Below are positions 1 to 5,399 of a DNA stretch of 5,819 bases, piece by piece. Below the pieces are notes generated by a model. The model searched no databases. It was not told the origin of the DNA and worked only from the letters and a program-made list of their open reading frames with translations. The position numbers and the translations under genes were made by a program. The stretch is taken from NCBI GenBank assembly GCA_902773445.1, contig CACYEU010000182.1, positions 1-5,819 on the forward strand, read 5' to 3'. Position 1 is the stretch's first letter. Each line of letters opens with the position of its first letter. This DNA comes from an uncultured Lachnospiraceae bacterium (lineage in GTDB: Bacteria > Bacillota > Clostridia > Lachnospirales > Lachnospiraceae).

Positions 1-1
1 A

Positions 2-1195
2 ATGAAAGTAGTATTTTGGTCTAATATCTATACCCGCCATCAGGAATCACTGTCCGGCGCATTTGCCGGGATGGCGGAAGAGTACACATTCATTGCTGAA
101 ACAGAAGAAAAGCAATCGCTGGAACTTTTGGGAAAGACTGCCCGGAAAGAGCCGGCTTTTGTACATCACGCGACTTCCGGAAACAGAAAGAAGCTGATCC
201 GGTGGGTGACTGAGAACGCGGATGTAGTAATACTGGGAGTACCTGCTCCCGATCTGGTTTATGCCTGTTTATTGAAAAGGATCCTCATTTTCAGATATTC
301 TGAACGCCCGTTTAAAGACGACATGTCTGCTGTAAAACGAGTGATCAGGGCTCTTCGTTGGAGAACCTGGAATCCGCCGGGAGCCTCCATCTATTTGCTC
401 TGTGCCGGCGCCTATACAGCCGGTGATTACCTTAAGATCGGAATGTTCAGGAACAGAACTTTTAAATGGGGATATTTTTCGGAGTTCAAGAGGCGCCAAA
501 ATATTGAGAAGCTTTTAAATGAAAAGAATTACAGCCAGATTCTCTGGGCAGGACGGCTGTTGGATTGGAAACATCCCGAGGCAGCCTTATATCTTGCCAA
601 AGAGCTGTCAGAAAAAAGTATTCGCTTTCATCTGAAGCTGATCGGCAGCGGTCCGATGAGGCCTGAACTCGAAAAGCTGCGCAAGACTCTGAATATCGAA
701 AAATATGTCGAAATGCTAGAAACTGTTTCGCCGGAAAGGCTGCGGGAGATCATGGAGCAGAGCGGGATCTTTCTGATGACCAGTGACAGGCGCGAAGGAT
801 GGGGAGCAGTTGTCAACGAAGCAATGAGCTGCGGCTGTACTGTAATCGGGTCTTCTCAGGCAGGCTCTGTTCCGTTTTTGATCAAATCCGGGACTAACGG
901 ATGCCTATATCGCTATGGTGATCAGGCGGGATTCTTTAAAACGGCAGAAAGTCTCTTACAAAATCCGCGGAGGCAGAGAGAAATGGGAGAAGCTGCCTGC
1001 CGGACAATTGAGACAGAGTGGAATGCAGAGGAAGCGGCCGGCAGATTCATGAAACTGGCAGAGAGTATTTTGACGGGACGCAGCCCGGATGAATATGAGA
1101 GCGGCCCATGCAGCAGGGCATCTTTGATATCGGAGGATCAGAACTTACATGACTCTGAAGGGAATGAAAAAAAGGATCGGCCTGTTCCTGACTAA
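2..1195 (+). CDS. GT4-fold glycosyltransferase (capsule/exopolysaccharide)
   Basis: Predicted cytoplasmic retaining glycosyltransferase that would move a sugar from a nucleotide donor to a lipid-linked repeat unit; donor and acceptor cannot be read from sequence. The 397-residue protein has a GT-B layout. The N-terminal acceptor domain (about 1-175) opens with a beta strand (KVVFWSN) and contains a KWGYF segment at 155-159. The C-terminal donor domain has WAGRLLDWK at 182-190, LIGSGP at 213-218 and the EX7E signature E265-GWGAVVN-E273, typical of GT4 enzymes, followed by a G(S)SQAGSVPFL phosphate-binding stretch. The ATG at base 2 fits the family N-terminus, but its ribosome binding site lies outside the window, so a start further upstream cannot be excluded. 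The fold ends near residue 357; the last 40 residues look unstructured and contain the next gene's ribosome binding site and start. Family assignment is firm, specificity unknown. Confidence 0.9.
   Translation: MKVVFWSNIYTRHQESLSGAFAGMAEEYTFIAETEEKQSLELLGKTARKEPAFVHHATSGNRKKLIRWVTENADVVILGVPAPDLVYACLLKRILIFRYSERPFKDDMSAVKRVIRALRWRTWNPPGASIYLLCAGAYTAGDYLKIGMFRNRTFKWGYFSEFKRRQNIEKLLNEKNYSQILWAGRLLDWKHPEAALYLAKELSEKSIRFHLKLIGSGPMRPELEKLRKTLNIEKYVEMLETVSPERLREIMEQSGIFLMTSDRREGWGAVVNEAMSCGCTVIGSSQAGSVPFLIKSGTNGCLYRYGDQAGFFKTAESLLQNPRRQREMGEAACRTIETEWNAEEAAGRFMKLAESILTGRSPDEYESGPCSRASLISEDQNLHDSEGNEKKDRPVPD
1132..1136 (+). promoter_or_regulatory. Ribosome binding site of the acetyltransferase
   Basis: GGAGG lies inside the end of the glycosyltransferase gene, 12 bases before the ATG at 1149. 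The spacing is a little long. The in-frame ATG at 1164 has only a purine run (AAGGGA) directly against it, too close to act as a normal site, so 1149 is preferred. Confidence 0.55.
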
Positions 1196-1655
1196 TCATA
1201 TATTTGCCGGAACGCGGTGCTTTGAAATCAAGAGAAGCCTCTTAAACTTCGCGGGATTCCGGATTGGCGGCCAGACGAAGGTCGTCGGACCGGTGTTCAT
1301 AACGGGAAATCTGACGGTTGGCGAAAACTGCTGGATCGGATGTAATCTGAAGGTTCACGGCAATGGAAATGTTGTGATCGGGAATAATTGCGATCTGGCA
1401 CCGGATGTGACTTTTGTTACAGGTTCTCATGAGATTGGAAGCCGCATAAGGCGGGCCGGAGAGGGCTTTAATTCAGATATTATGGTTGGAAACGGCTGCT
1501 GGATCGGAGAAGGGGCAGGCATCATGCCCGGAGTGCAGATTGGTGACGGCTGCGTCGTGGCGGCACGCGCGTGTGTCACGGAAAATGTGCCCGAAGACTG
1601 CCTGACAGGAGGGGTTCCTTCCAAAGTGATCAAAAAGCTGGAACAGGATACTTGA
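1149..1655 (+). CDS. Left-handed beta-helix (hexapeptide-repeat) O-acetyltransferase
   Basis: Predicted cytoplasmic acyl-CoA-dependent O-acetyltransferase, most likely acetylating a sugar of the polysaccharide repeat unit. The 168 residues carry imperfect [LIV]-G-x4 hexapeptide repeats from about 45 to 145 (VVGPVFITGNLTVGENCWIG, then VVIGNNCDLAP, IMVGNGCWIG and VQIGDGCVVA), which build a left-handed parallel beta helix. TGSHEIG supplies the probable catalytic base H94, followed by an RRAG loop at 101-104. The C-terminal GGVPSKVIK at 154-162 is the usual closing motif of the serine acetyltransferase/maltose acetyltransferase-like group. Length is normal for capsule acetyltransferases. The gene overlaps the upstream glycosyltransferase by 47 bases and the flippase start by one base, so it is surely co-transcribed. 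A serine acetyltransferase role is unlikely because the N-terminal helical domain of CysE is missing. The acceptor sugar is unknown. Confidence 0.88.
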   Translation: MTLKGMKKRIGLFLTNHIFAGTRCFEIKRSLLNFAGFRIGGQTKVVGPVFITGNLTVGENCWIGCNLKVHGNGNVVIGNNCDLAPDVTFVTGSHEIGSRIRRAGEGFNSDIMVGNGCWIGEGAGIMPGVQIGDGCVVAARACVTENVPEDCLTGGVPSKVIKKLEQDT

Positions 1656-2944
1656 TGGGAATGCGCAAAAGACTGTTAGAAAATCGCGAGATCATAAATG
1701 CCGGCTGGATCATCTCCGGACGAGTGCTCAATAAGCTGCTTGCTTTTGTTGTAGGAATTCTCACGGCCAATTATCTCGGGCCGTCCAATTACGGACTGAT
1801 CAATTATGCCACAGCATATACCACTTTCTTCGCATCGGTGTGCTCGCTGGGAATCAACTCTGTGATCATTAAGGATTTTGTGGAGTATCCGAAGGAACAG
1901 GGGACAGCGATCGGGACTTCTCTTCTTATGAGAGCAATTTCAAGTATACTCTCTGTGATCATGATCGTAGGGATCGTCTCTATCGTTGACCGGGGAGAGA
2001 AAGCCACCATGATCGTAGCTTTGCTGTGCAGTCTTGGTCTGGTGTTTCAGATATTTGACACTCTGAACTGCTGGTTTCAGTCCCGGCTGGAGTCAAAATA
2101 TCCCGCAACCGCCGCGATCATATCCTATGCGATCGTATCAGCGCTGAAAATTGTTCTGCTGATACAAAAGAAAAATATTTACTGGTTTGCGGCCGCGGCA
2201 TCCATCGAGTATCTGATCACAGCCGTTTTTTTGATCGGTGTTTACATCAGGAAGAAAGGCCCTGCGCTGTCTGTATCTTTTCGAAAAGGGATTGATCTGC
2301 TCAAAAGCAGCAACAGCTTCATCGTTGCAGGCTTAATGGTGTCAATCTATGCAAGCGTCGATAAGCTCATGCTGAGACACATGATGGATGACAGTGCTGT
2401 CGGCAATTACGCAATTGCGATCTCGCTGAGTACGACATGGGCATTTGTACTCTCCGCGATCATTGATTCACTTTCTCCCGGAATCATGAAACTCTACCAC
2501 AAGAACAGAGAGCGGTACGAGAGAAAGAACAGACAGCTCTATGCGATCGTCTTTTATGTTTCCTGCGCAGTGTCCCTTATTATTTGTATATTCTCGGCGC
2601 CTGTCATCCATGTGCTGTATAGGCATGCTTACGATGGTGCGATTGTTCCTCTCAGGATCGTCGTCTGGTATACGGCCTTTTCTTATTTGGGAGTTGCGAG
2701 AAATACCTGGATGGTCTGTGAGAACAAGCAGAAATATCTGATGGGCCTGTATGCGATTGCCGCAGGATTGAATGTGATCATGAATGCGGTCATGATCCCT
2801 GTCTGGGGAGGGGCCGGAGCTGCTATGGCATCGCTGCTCACACAGATCTCAACGACGATGATCATACCGCTGTTTATTGATGATCTTCGACCCAACACCA
2901 GGCTTTTGGTTGATGCTATCCTGCTGAAGGATGTGTTCCACTGA
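1655..2944 (+). CDS. Wzx-type oligosaccharide flippase (MOP/MATE superfamily)
   Basis: Predicted polytopic membrane protein that flips undecaprenyl-diphosphate-linked repeat units to the outer face of the membrane. The 429 residues give about twelve hydrophobic segments by eye (near 13-38, 47-69, 88-110, 117-137, 152-170, 174-197, 222-240, 252-272, 297-322, 331-347, 361-381 and 384-407). Recognisable family stretches are ANYLGPSNYGLINYA (38-52), WFQSRLESKY (140-149), DKLMLRHMMDDSAVGNYA (236-253) and PVWGGAGAAMAS (382-393). The start at 1655 overlaps the acetyltransferase stop as TGATG and has AGGA at 1645-1648, six bases upstream. An ATG at 1661 is a weaker alternative. An upstream in-frame ATG at 1571 would add 28 polar residues read from inside the acetyltransferase gene. 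At 429 residues the protein is on the short side for the family, but no domain is obviously missing. Confidence 0.9.
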   Translation: MGMRKRLLENREIINAGWIISGRVLNKLLAFVVGILTANYLGPSNYGLINYATAYTTFFASVCSLGINSVIIKDFVEYPKEQGTAIGTSLLMRAISSILSVIMIVGIVSIVDRGEKATMIVALLCSLGLVFQIFDTLNCWFQSRLESKYPATAAIISYAIVSALKIVLLIQKKNIYWFAAAASIEYLITAVFLIGVYIRKKGPALSVSFRKGIDLLKSSNSFIVAGLMVSIYASVDKLMLRHMMDDSAVGNYAIAISLSTTWAFVLSAIIDSLSPGIMKLYHKNRERYERKNRQLYAIVFYVSCAVSLIICIFSAPVIHVLYRHAYDGAIVPLRIVVWYTAFSYLGVARNTWMVCENKQKYLMGLYAIAAGLNVIMNAVMIPVWGGAGAAMASLLTQISTTMIIPLFIDDLRPNTRLLVDAILLKDVFH

Positions 2945-2951
2945 ACAGAGA

Positions 2952-2970
2952 CTGTAATAGGAGATTACAG
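2952..2970 (+). promoter_or_regulatory. Inverted repeat with the phosphatase ribosome binding site in its loop
   Basis: CTGTAAT (2952-2958) and ATTACAG (2964-2970) are perfect reverse complements around a five-base loop, AGGAG (2959-2963), which is the Shine-Dalgarno sequence for the ATG at 2972, eight bases downstream. It fills most of the only non-trivial intergenic gap in the window. In mRNA the seven-pair stem would hold the ribosome binding site as an exposed loop next to the start codon. It could tune or protect translation initiation, or serve as a binding site for a protein or antisense RNA. As DNA it is also a 19-bp palindrome that could be an operator. The sequence shows the symmetry; any function is inferred. 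Confidence 0.6.
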
Positions 2971-2971
2971 A

Positions 2972-3706
2972 ATGGAATTTGCTGATATTCACATTCACGC
3001 ATTGAGCGGTGTAGATGATGGCGCCCGGACAGAGGATGAAATGTACAGTATGATCGACAAAGCTTACCGGTCAGGAACGCGGGTGATCTGCTTTACGCCA
3101 CATTGCGCGCCGAAATATTTTGGATTTAACGGAGACAAAATCAATAAGTCTTTTCGAAAAGCCGCCAAATATGTTCAGAGACAGTATCCGGACACGCAGG
3201 TATATCTTGGAAATGAACTTCAATATGCCCGGGAATTCTCATCCTGGATTAAGTCCGGGGAGTGCAGAACACTAAACGATACGAGATACCTGCTTGTTGA
3301 TTTTCCGTTAAATGAGGAGAAAGAAGCAATTGTGCGGGGGGTGCGCTCTGTATTAAGTACAGGATACCAGCCGATCCTCGCCCATGTGGAGAGATATACC
3401 CATCTCAACAAAGACCTCAAGACCATCTATGAGTTGAAAAGTGACGGCGCTTTACTCCAGATGGATTCACAATCGCCGGTTGGAGGATTTGGCTTTTTCG
3501 TGAAACTGGCGTCCAGACGTATTCTGAAAGAGGGACTGATCGATCTGATCTCTTCGGACGCGCACGGAGTCGGGGACAGGACACCTGATCTGTCAGCCGC
3601 ATACAAATATGTTCTGGATCAGTACGGTGATAGCAGGGCGGAGAGACTGTTTGCCGCCAATGCGCTGAAAATTCTGAAAGGGAAAGACATCAGGGAGGAA
3701 TTCTGA
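2972..3706 (+). CDS. cpsB: CpsB/CapC-type PHP-domain tyrosine-protein phosphatase
   Basis: Predicted manganese-dependent phosphotyrosine phosphatase that removes phosphate from the partner kinase encoded two genes downstream, resetting the capsule export machine. The 244 residues, a normal length for the family, carry the full set of PHP metal ligands: DIHIH (H7, H9) with VDDG (D15, D16), TPH (H44), GNELQ (E82), LAHVERY (H138) and SSDAHG (D196, H198). No signal peptide or membrane segment is seen, so it should be cytoplasmic. Translation starts from AGGAG eight bases before the ATG, presented in a hairpin loop. It ends one base before the CpsC-type gene. The order phosphatase, adaptor, kinase matches the streptococcal cpsBCD arrangement. 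PHP-fold histidinol phosphatase is a remote alternative that the neighbours argue against. The symbol is given by family and context. Confidence 0.92.
   Translation: MEFADIHIHALSGVDDGARTEDEMYSMIDKAYRSGTRVICFTPHCAPKYFGFNGDKINKSFRKAAKYVQRQYPDTQVYLGNELQYAREFSSWIKSGECRTLNDTRYLLVDFPLNEEKEAIVRGVRSVLSTGYQPILAHVERYTHLNKDLKTIYELKSDGALLQMDSQSPVGGFGFFVKLASRRILKEGLIDLISSDAHGVGDRTPDLSAAYKYVLDQYGDSRAERLFAANALKILKGKDIREEF
3693..3699 (+). promoter_or_regulatory. Ribosome binding site of the CpsC-type adaptor
   Basis: GGGAGGA lies in the last codons of the phosphatase gene, eight bases before the ATG at 3708. It selects that ATG over the in-frame ATG at 3723. Confidence 0.7.
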
Positions 3707-3707
3707 C

Positions 3708-4649
3708 ATGCAAATTGGAAAAATGAAGAGAACGTACACTCTGATTGATTTGTGGAAAATCTTCGTGAGACGTTTTTGGGCGATTCTGCTGGCTGCAGTT
3801 GTTGTAGTATCGGGAATGTATTTTTTCGTTCAAATGACATTCCAACCGGTATACAGTTCTGTGGCCACACTATATGTTCTCAGACAGGAGAACAGTCTCA
3901 ACGAATCCAATATAGAGGATTTTTCACTTGCCCTGAATGTGGTGAATGACTGTACATACTTACTGAAAAGCCATGCGGTTCTCGATGAAGTGATCGAACA
4001 GCTCTCGCTGAAAACGCCTTATGAGCAGCTCAGCAGAACGATCACTACATCCAACCCCGCGAATACCAGGATTCTTGAAGTAAGGGTAGCAGCATCTTCT
4101 CCGGAGGAGGCCAAGAAAATTGTTGACTGCGTATGCCAGGTGGGCTCACAGAAAATTGAGGAGGCCATGGGCTTTAAACAGCTCAACCTTTACGAATACG
4201 GAACCTTGGAAAAAGAGCCTTCAAACAGAGTGAGCAAAACCACTTATCTCCTTGCGGGATTGTTTGCAGCTGTATTTACATACCTGTTTTTCGTCATCTA
4301 TTCGCTCTTTGATACCTCCCTGCGCACAGATGAAGAAATTGAAGAGCTTCTCGGAGTCAGTATCATCGGTGATATCCCGAATGCAGAGGCTCCCAAGAAC
4401 AAGCATTATGGCTATTACGGGAAAAAAGCCAAAGAGATCCATGATACTAATGCGGATGCTGCCGCTAAAGAGCAAAACGAAAATCCCGATGCGGCCCCGC
4501 CACAGGAAATGGATGAGACTGCTGATACAGAAACAGCCGCTGATCAGGAAACAGTCTCCGATCAGGAAGCAGCCGCTGACCAGGAAACAGTCTCCGATCA
4601 GGAAACAGACTCCGATCAGGAAACAGATGCGGCGGACAACCGGGAATGA
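3708..4649 (+). CDS. cpsC: CpsC/Wzz-type chain-length determinant and kinase adaptor with a long acidic repeat tail
   Basis: Predicted membrane adaptor that sets polysaccharide chain length and activates the CpsD-type kinase through its cytoplasmic C-terminus. It has a short cytoplasmic N-terminus (TYTLIDLWKIFVRRFW), membrane segment 1 at about 24-42, an extracytoplasmic Wzz domain at about 43-178 and membrane segment 2 at about 179-201. The conserved cytoplasmic stretch FDTSLRTDEEIEELLGVSIIGDIP (201-224, named here by its ends F201 and P224) is the region that touches the kinase in this family. The usual proline-rich motif before segment 2 is reduced to EPSNRVS. Streptococcal and staphylococcal homologues end soon after this, near 220-230 residues. 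This one continues to 313 with a YGYYGKK patch (234-240) and an Asp/Glu-rich tail built on six-residue repeats (272-307). It begins one base after the phosphatase stop and ends 12 bases before the kinase. Confidence 0.92.
   Translation: MQIGKMKRTYTLIDLWKIFVRRFWAILLAAVVVVSGMYFFVQMTFQPVYSSVATLYVLRQENSLNESNIEDFSLALNVVNDCTYLLKSHAVLDEVIEQLSLKTPYEQLSRTITTSNPANTRILEVRVAASSPEEAKKIVDCVCQVGSQKIEEAMGFKQLNLYEYGTLEKEPSNRVSKTTYLLAGLFAAVFTYLFFVIYSLFDTSLRTDEEIEELLGVSIIGDIPNAEAPKNKHYGYYGKKAKEIHDTNADAAAKEQNENPDAAPPQEMDETADTETAADQETVSDQEAAADQETVSDQETDSDQETDAADNRE
4521..4628 (+). repeat. 18-bp in-frame tandem repeat in the adaptor tail
   Basis: Six consecutive 18-bp units at 4521, 4539, 4557, 4575, 4593 and 4611 encode residues 272-307 of the CpsC-type protein. 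The first is the most diverged (ADTETA). The others read A/V/D-A/S-DQE-T/A (for example AADQETV and SDQETD across unit borders). The common core at DNA level is GAYCAGGAARCAG. Units 2, 4, 5 and 6 differ at only a few positions, which points to recent expansion by slippage or unequal exchange. Because the unit is a multiple of three, gain or loss of copies changes tail length without shifting the frame. Confidence 0.9.
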
Positions 4650-4651
4650 GC

Positions 4652-4657
4652 GAGGTG
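4652..4657 (+). promoter_or_regulatory. Ribosome binding site of the CpsD-type kinase
   Basis: GAGGTG lies in the 12-base gap after the adaptor stop, four bases before the ATG at 4662 (six if only GAGG is counted). It is the only plausible site for this start. Confidence 0.6.
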
Positions 4658-4661
4658 CAAT

Positions 4662-5399
4662 ATGCGGAAAGTGAAGATCAGCCTGCCGGGCGATAATGAC
4701 TACATGACAGAGGAAGCTTACAGAACTCTTCGGACGAACCTTCAGTTCTGCGGCCGTGACAAGAAGGTGATCGCATTTACCAGCTGTATGGAAAATGAAG
4801 GAAAATCGACGATCGCGCTTCATGTGGCAAAGAGTTTTGCGCAGCTGAATAAAAGAGTGCTCCTGATCGATGCGGACATGCGGAAATCAGTGCTTTTGGG
4901 AAGAAATACTGACGCTCAGGATATCAAAGGGCTCAGTGAGCTTCTAACCGGTATAGAGACAATTAATAACTGCATGTGCTCAACGCAGTATAAAGGACTG
5001 AAGATCATATTTGCCGGAACATATCCTCCCAATCCGGTTGAACTGCTGAACGGACAGTATTTTGAACGTTTTATCAAAAAGATGAGGGAGATCTTCGATT
5101 ACATAATTATAGACACTCCGCCTCTGGGAATTGTTGTAGATGCAGCTGTGATCACGGTGCACTGCGATGGCGCAGTATTGGTGATGGGTGACCGCAAGAT
5201 CAATGCGCAGATGGCTGTCGATGTGGCGGACCAGATCAGGAGAAGCGGATGCAAGCTGCTGGGGGTTGTGAAGAACAATACCAGGTCGGGAATCGGCAGA
5301 TACGGTTACCGATATGGCCGTTACGGCAAATACGGCAAATACGGGAAGTACAGTAAATACGGAAGTAAGGGCTATTACTACGGAAATAAGGAGCAATAA
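4662..5399 (+). CDS. cpsD: CpsD/CapB-type bacterial tyrosine kinase (BY-kinase)
   Basis: Predicted cytoplasmic tyrosine autokinase that works with the membrane adaptor encoded just upstream; cycles of phosphorylation and dephosphorylation govern capsule polymer export. The 245 residues show EEAYRTLRTNLQF (17-29), containing the EX2RX2R ring-assembly motif (E18, R21, R24). Walker A is SCMENEGKST (41-50, K48), Walker A' is VLLIDADMR (66-74, D70, D72) and Walker B is YIIIDTPP (147-154, D151). From 213 to 240 there are 11 tyrosines in a YG[KR] repeat, the expected trans-phosphorylated cluster, here longer and more regular than the short clusters of well-studied homologues. Walker A has Met-Glu-Asn where many relatives have Pro-x-Glu/Gly, a modest departure that keeps GKS/T. 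The final codons hold the next gene's ribosome binding site and the stop overlaps its start. A MinD-like ATPase is excluded by the tail and the neighbours. Confidence 0.93.
   Translation: MRKVKISLPGDNDYMTEEAYRTLRTNLQFCGRDKKVIAFTSCMENEGKSTIALHVAKSFAQLNKRVLLIDADMRKSVLLGRNTDAQDIKGLSELLTGIETINNCMCSTQYKGLKIIFAGTYPPNPVELLNGQYFERFIKKMREIFDYIIIDTPPLGIVVDAAVITVHCDGAVLVMGDRKINAQMAVDVADQIRRSGCKLLGVVKNNTRSGIGRYGYRYGRYGKYGKYGKYSKYGSKGYYYGNKEQ
5313..5366 (+). repeat. 9-bp in-frame tandem repeat coding the kinase tyrosine tail
   Basis: Six consecutive 9-bp units encode YGR, YGK, YGK, YGK, YSK and YGS (residues 218-235). The two copies at 5322-5339 are identical (TACGGCAAA) and the others differ by one to three bases. 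The unit is in frame, so copy number changes would add or remove one tyrosine and usually one basic residue each time. Further tyrosines flank the array (214, 216 and 238-240). Confidence 0.88.
5388..5393 (+). promoter_or_regulatory. Ribosome binding site of the glycerophosphotransferase-like gene
   Basis: AAGGAG is embedded in the last codons of the kinase gene, five bases before the ATG at 5399, whose A is also the last base of the kinase TAA stop. This arrangement favours translational coupling. Confidence 0.7.

Noticed and set aside
1103..1119. Short inverted repeat GCCC...GGGC near the end of the glycosyltransferase gene
   Set aside because: It has only four base pairs and no following T run, lies inside coding sequence and is expected by chance; it is not a terminator.
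1571..1654. Upstream in-frame ATG that would extend the flippase by 28 residues
   Set aside because: The extension is polar, lies wholly within the acetyltransferase gene and does not resemble a flippase N-terminus. The ATG at 1655 has an AGGA at good spacing and a TGATG overlap.
2945..2971. Possible promoter or terminator in the only sizeable intergenic gap
   Set aside because: The gap is 27 bases and most of it is the ribosome-binding-site hairpin. There is no T run for termination and no room for a -35/-10 pair.
4252..4674. 140-codon + strand frame giving an RKQSPI-type repeat
   Set aside because: It is another reading of the same tandem repeat inside the adaptor gene, and its protein is an artefact of repeat periodicity.
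4221..4823. 200-codon open frame on the minus strand across the adaptor tail
   Set aside because: It is kept open by the stop-free 18-bp repeat. Its protein is a Cys/Phe-rich repeat with no family resemblance, and it lies opposite two well-supported genes.
4980..5396. 138-codon minus strand frame opposite the kinase tail
   Set aside because: It is open because of the 9-bp YGK-coding repeat. The kinase on the other strand has all its motifs intact.
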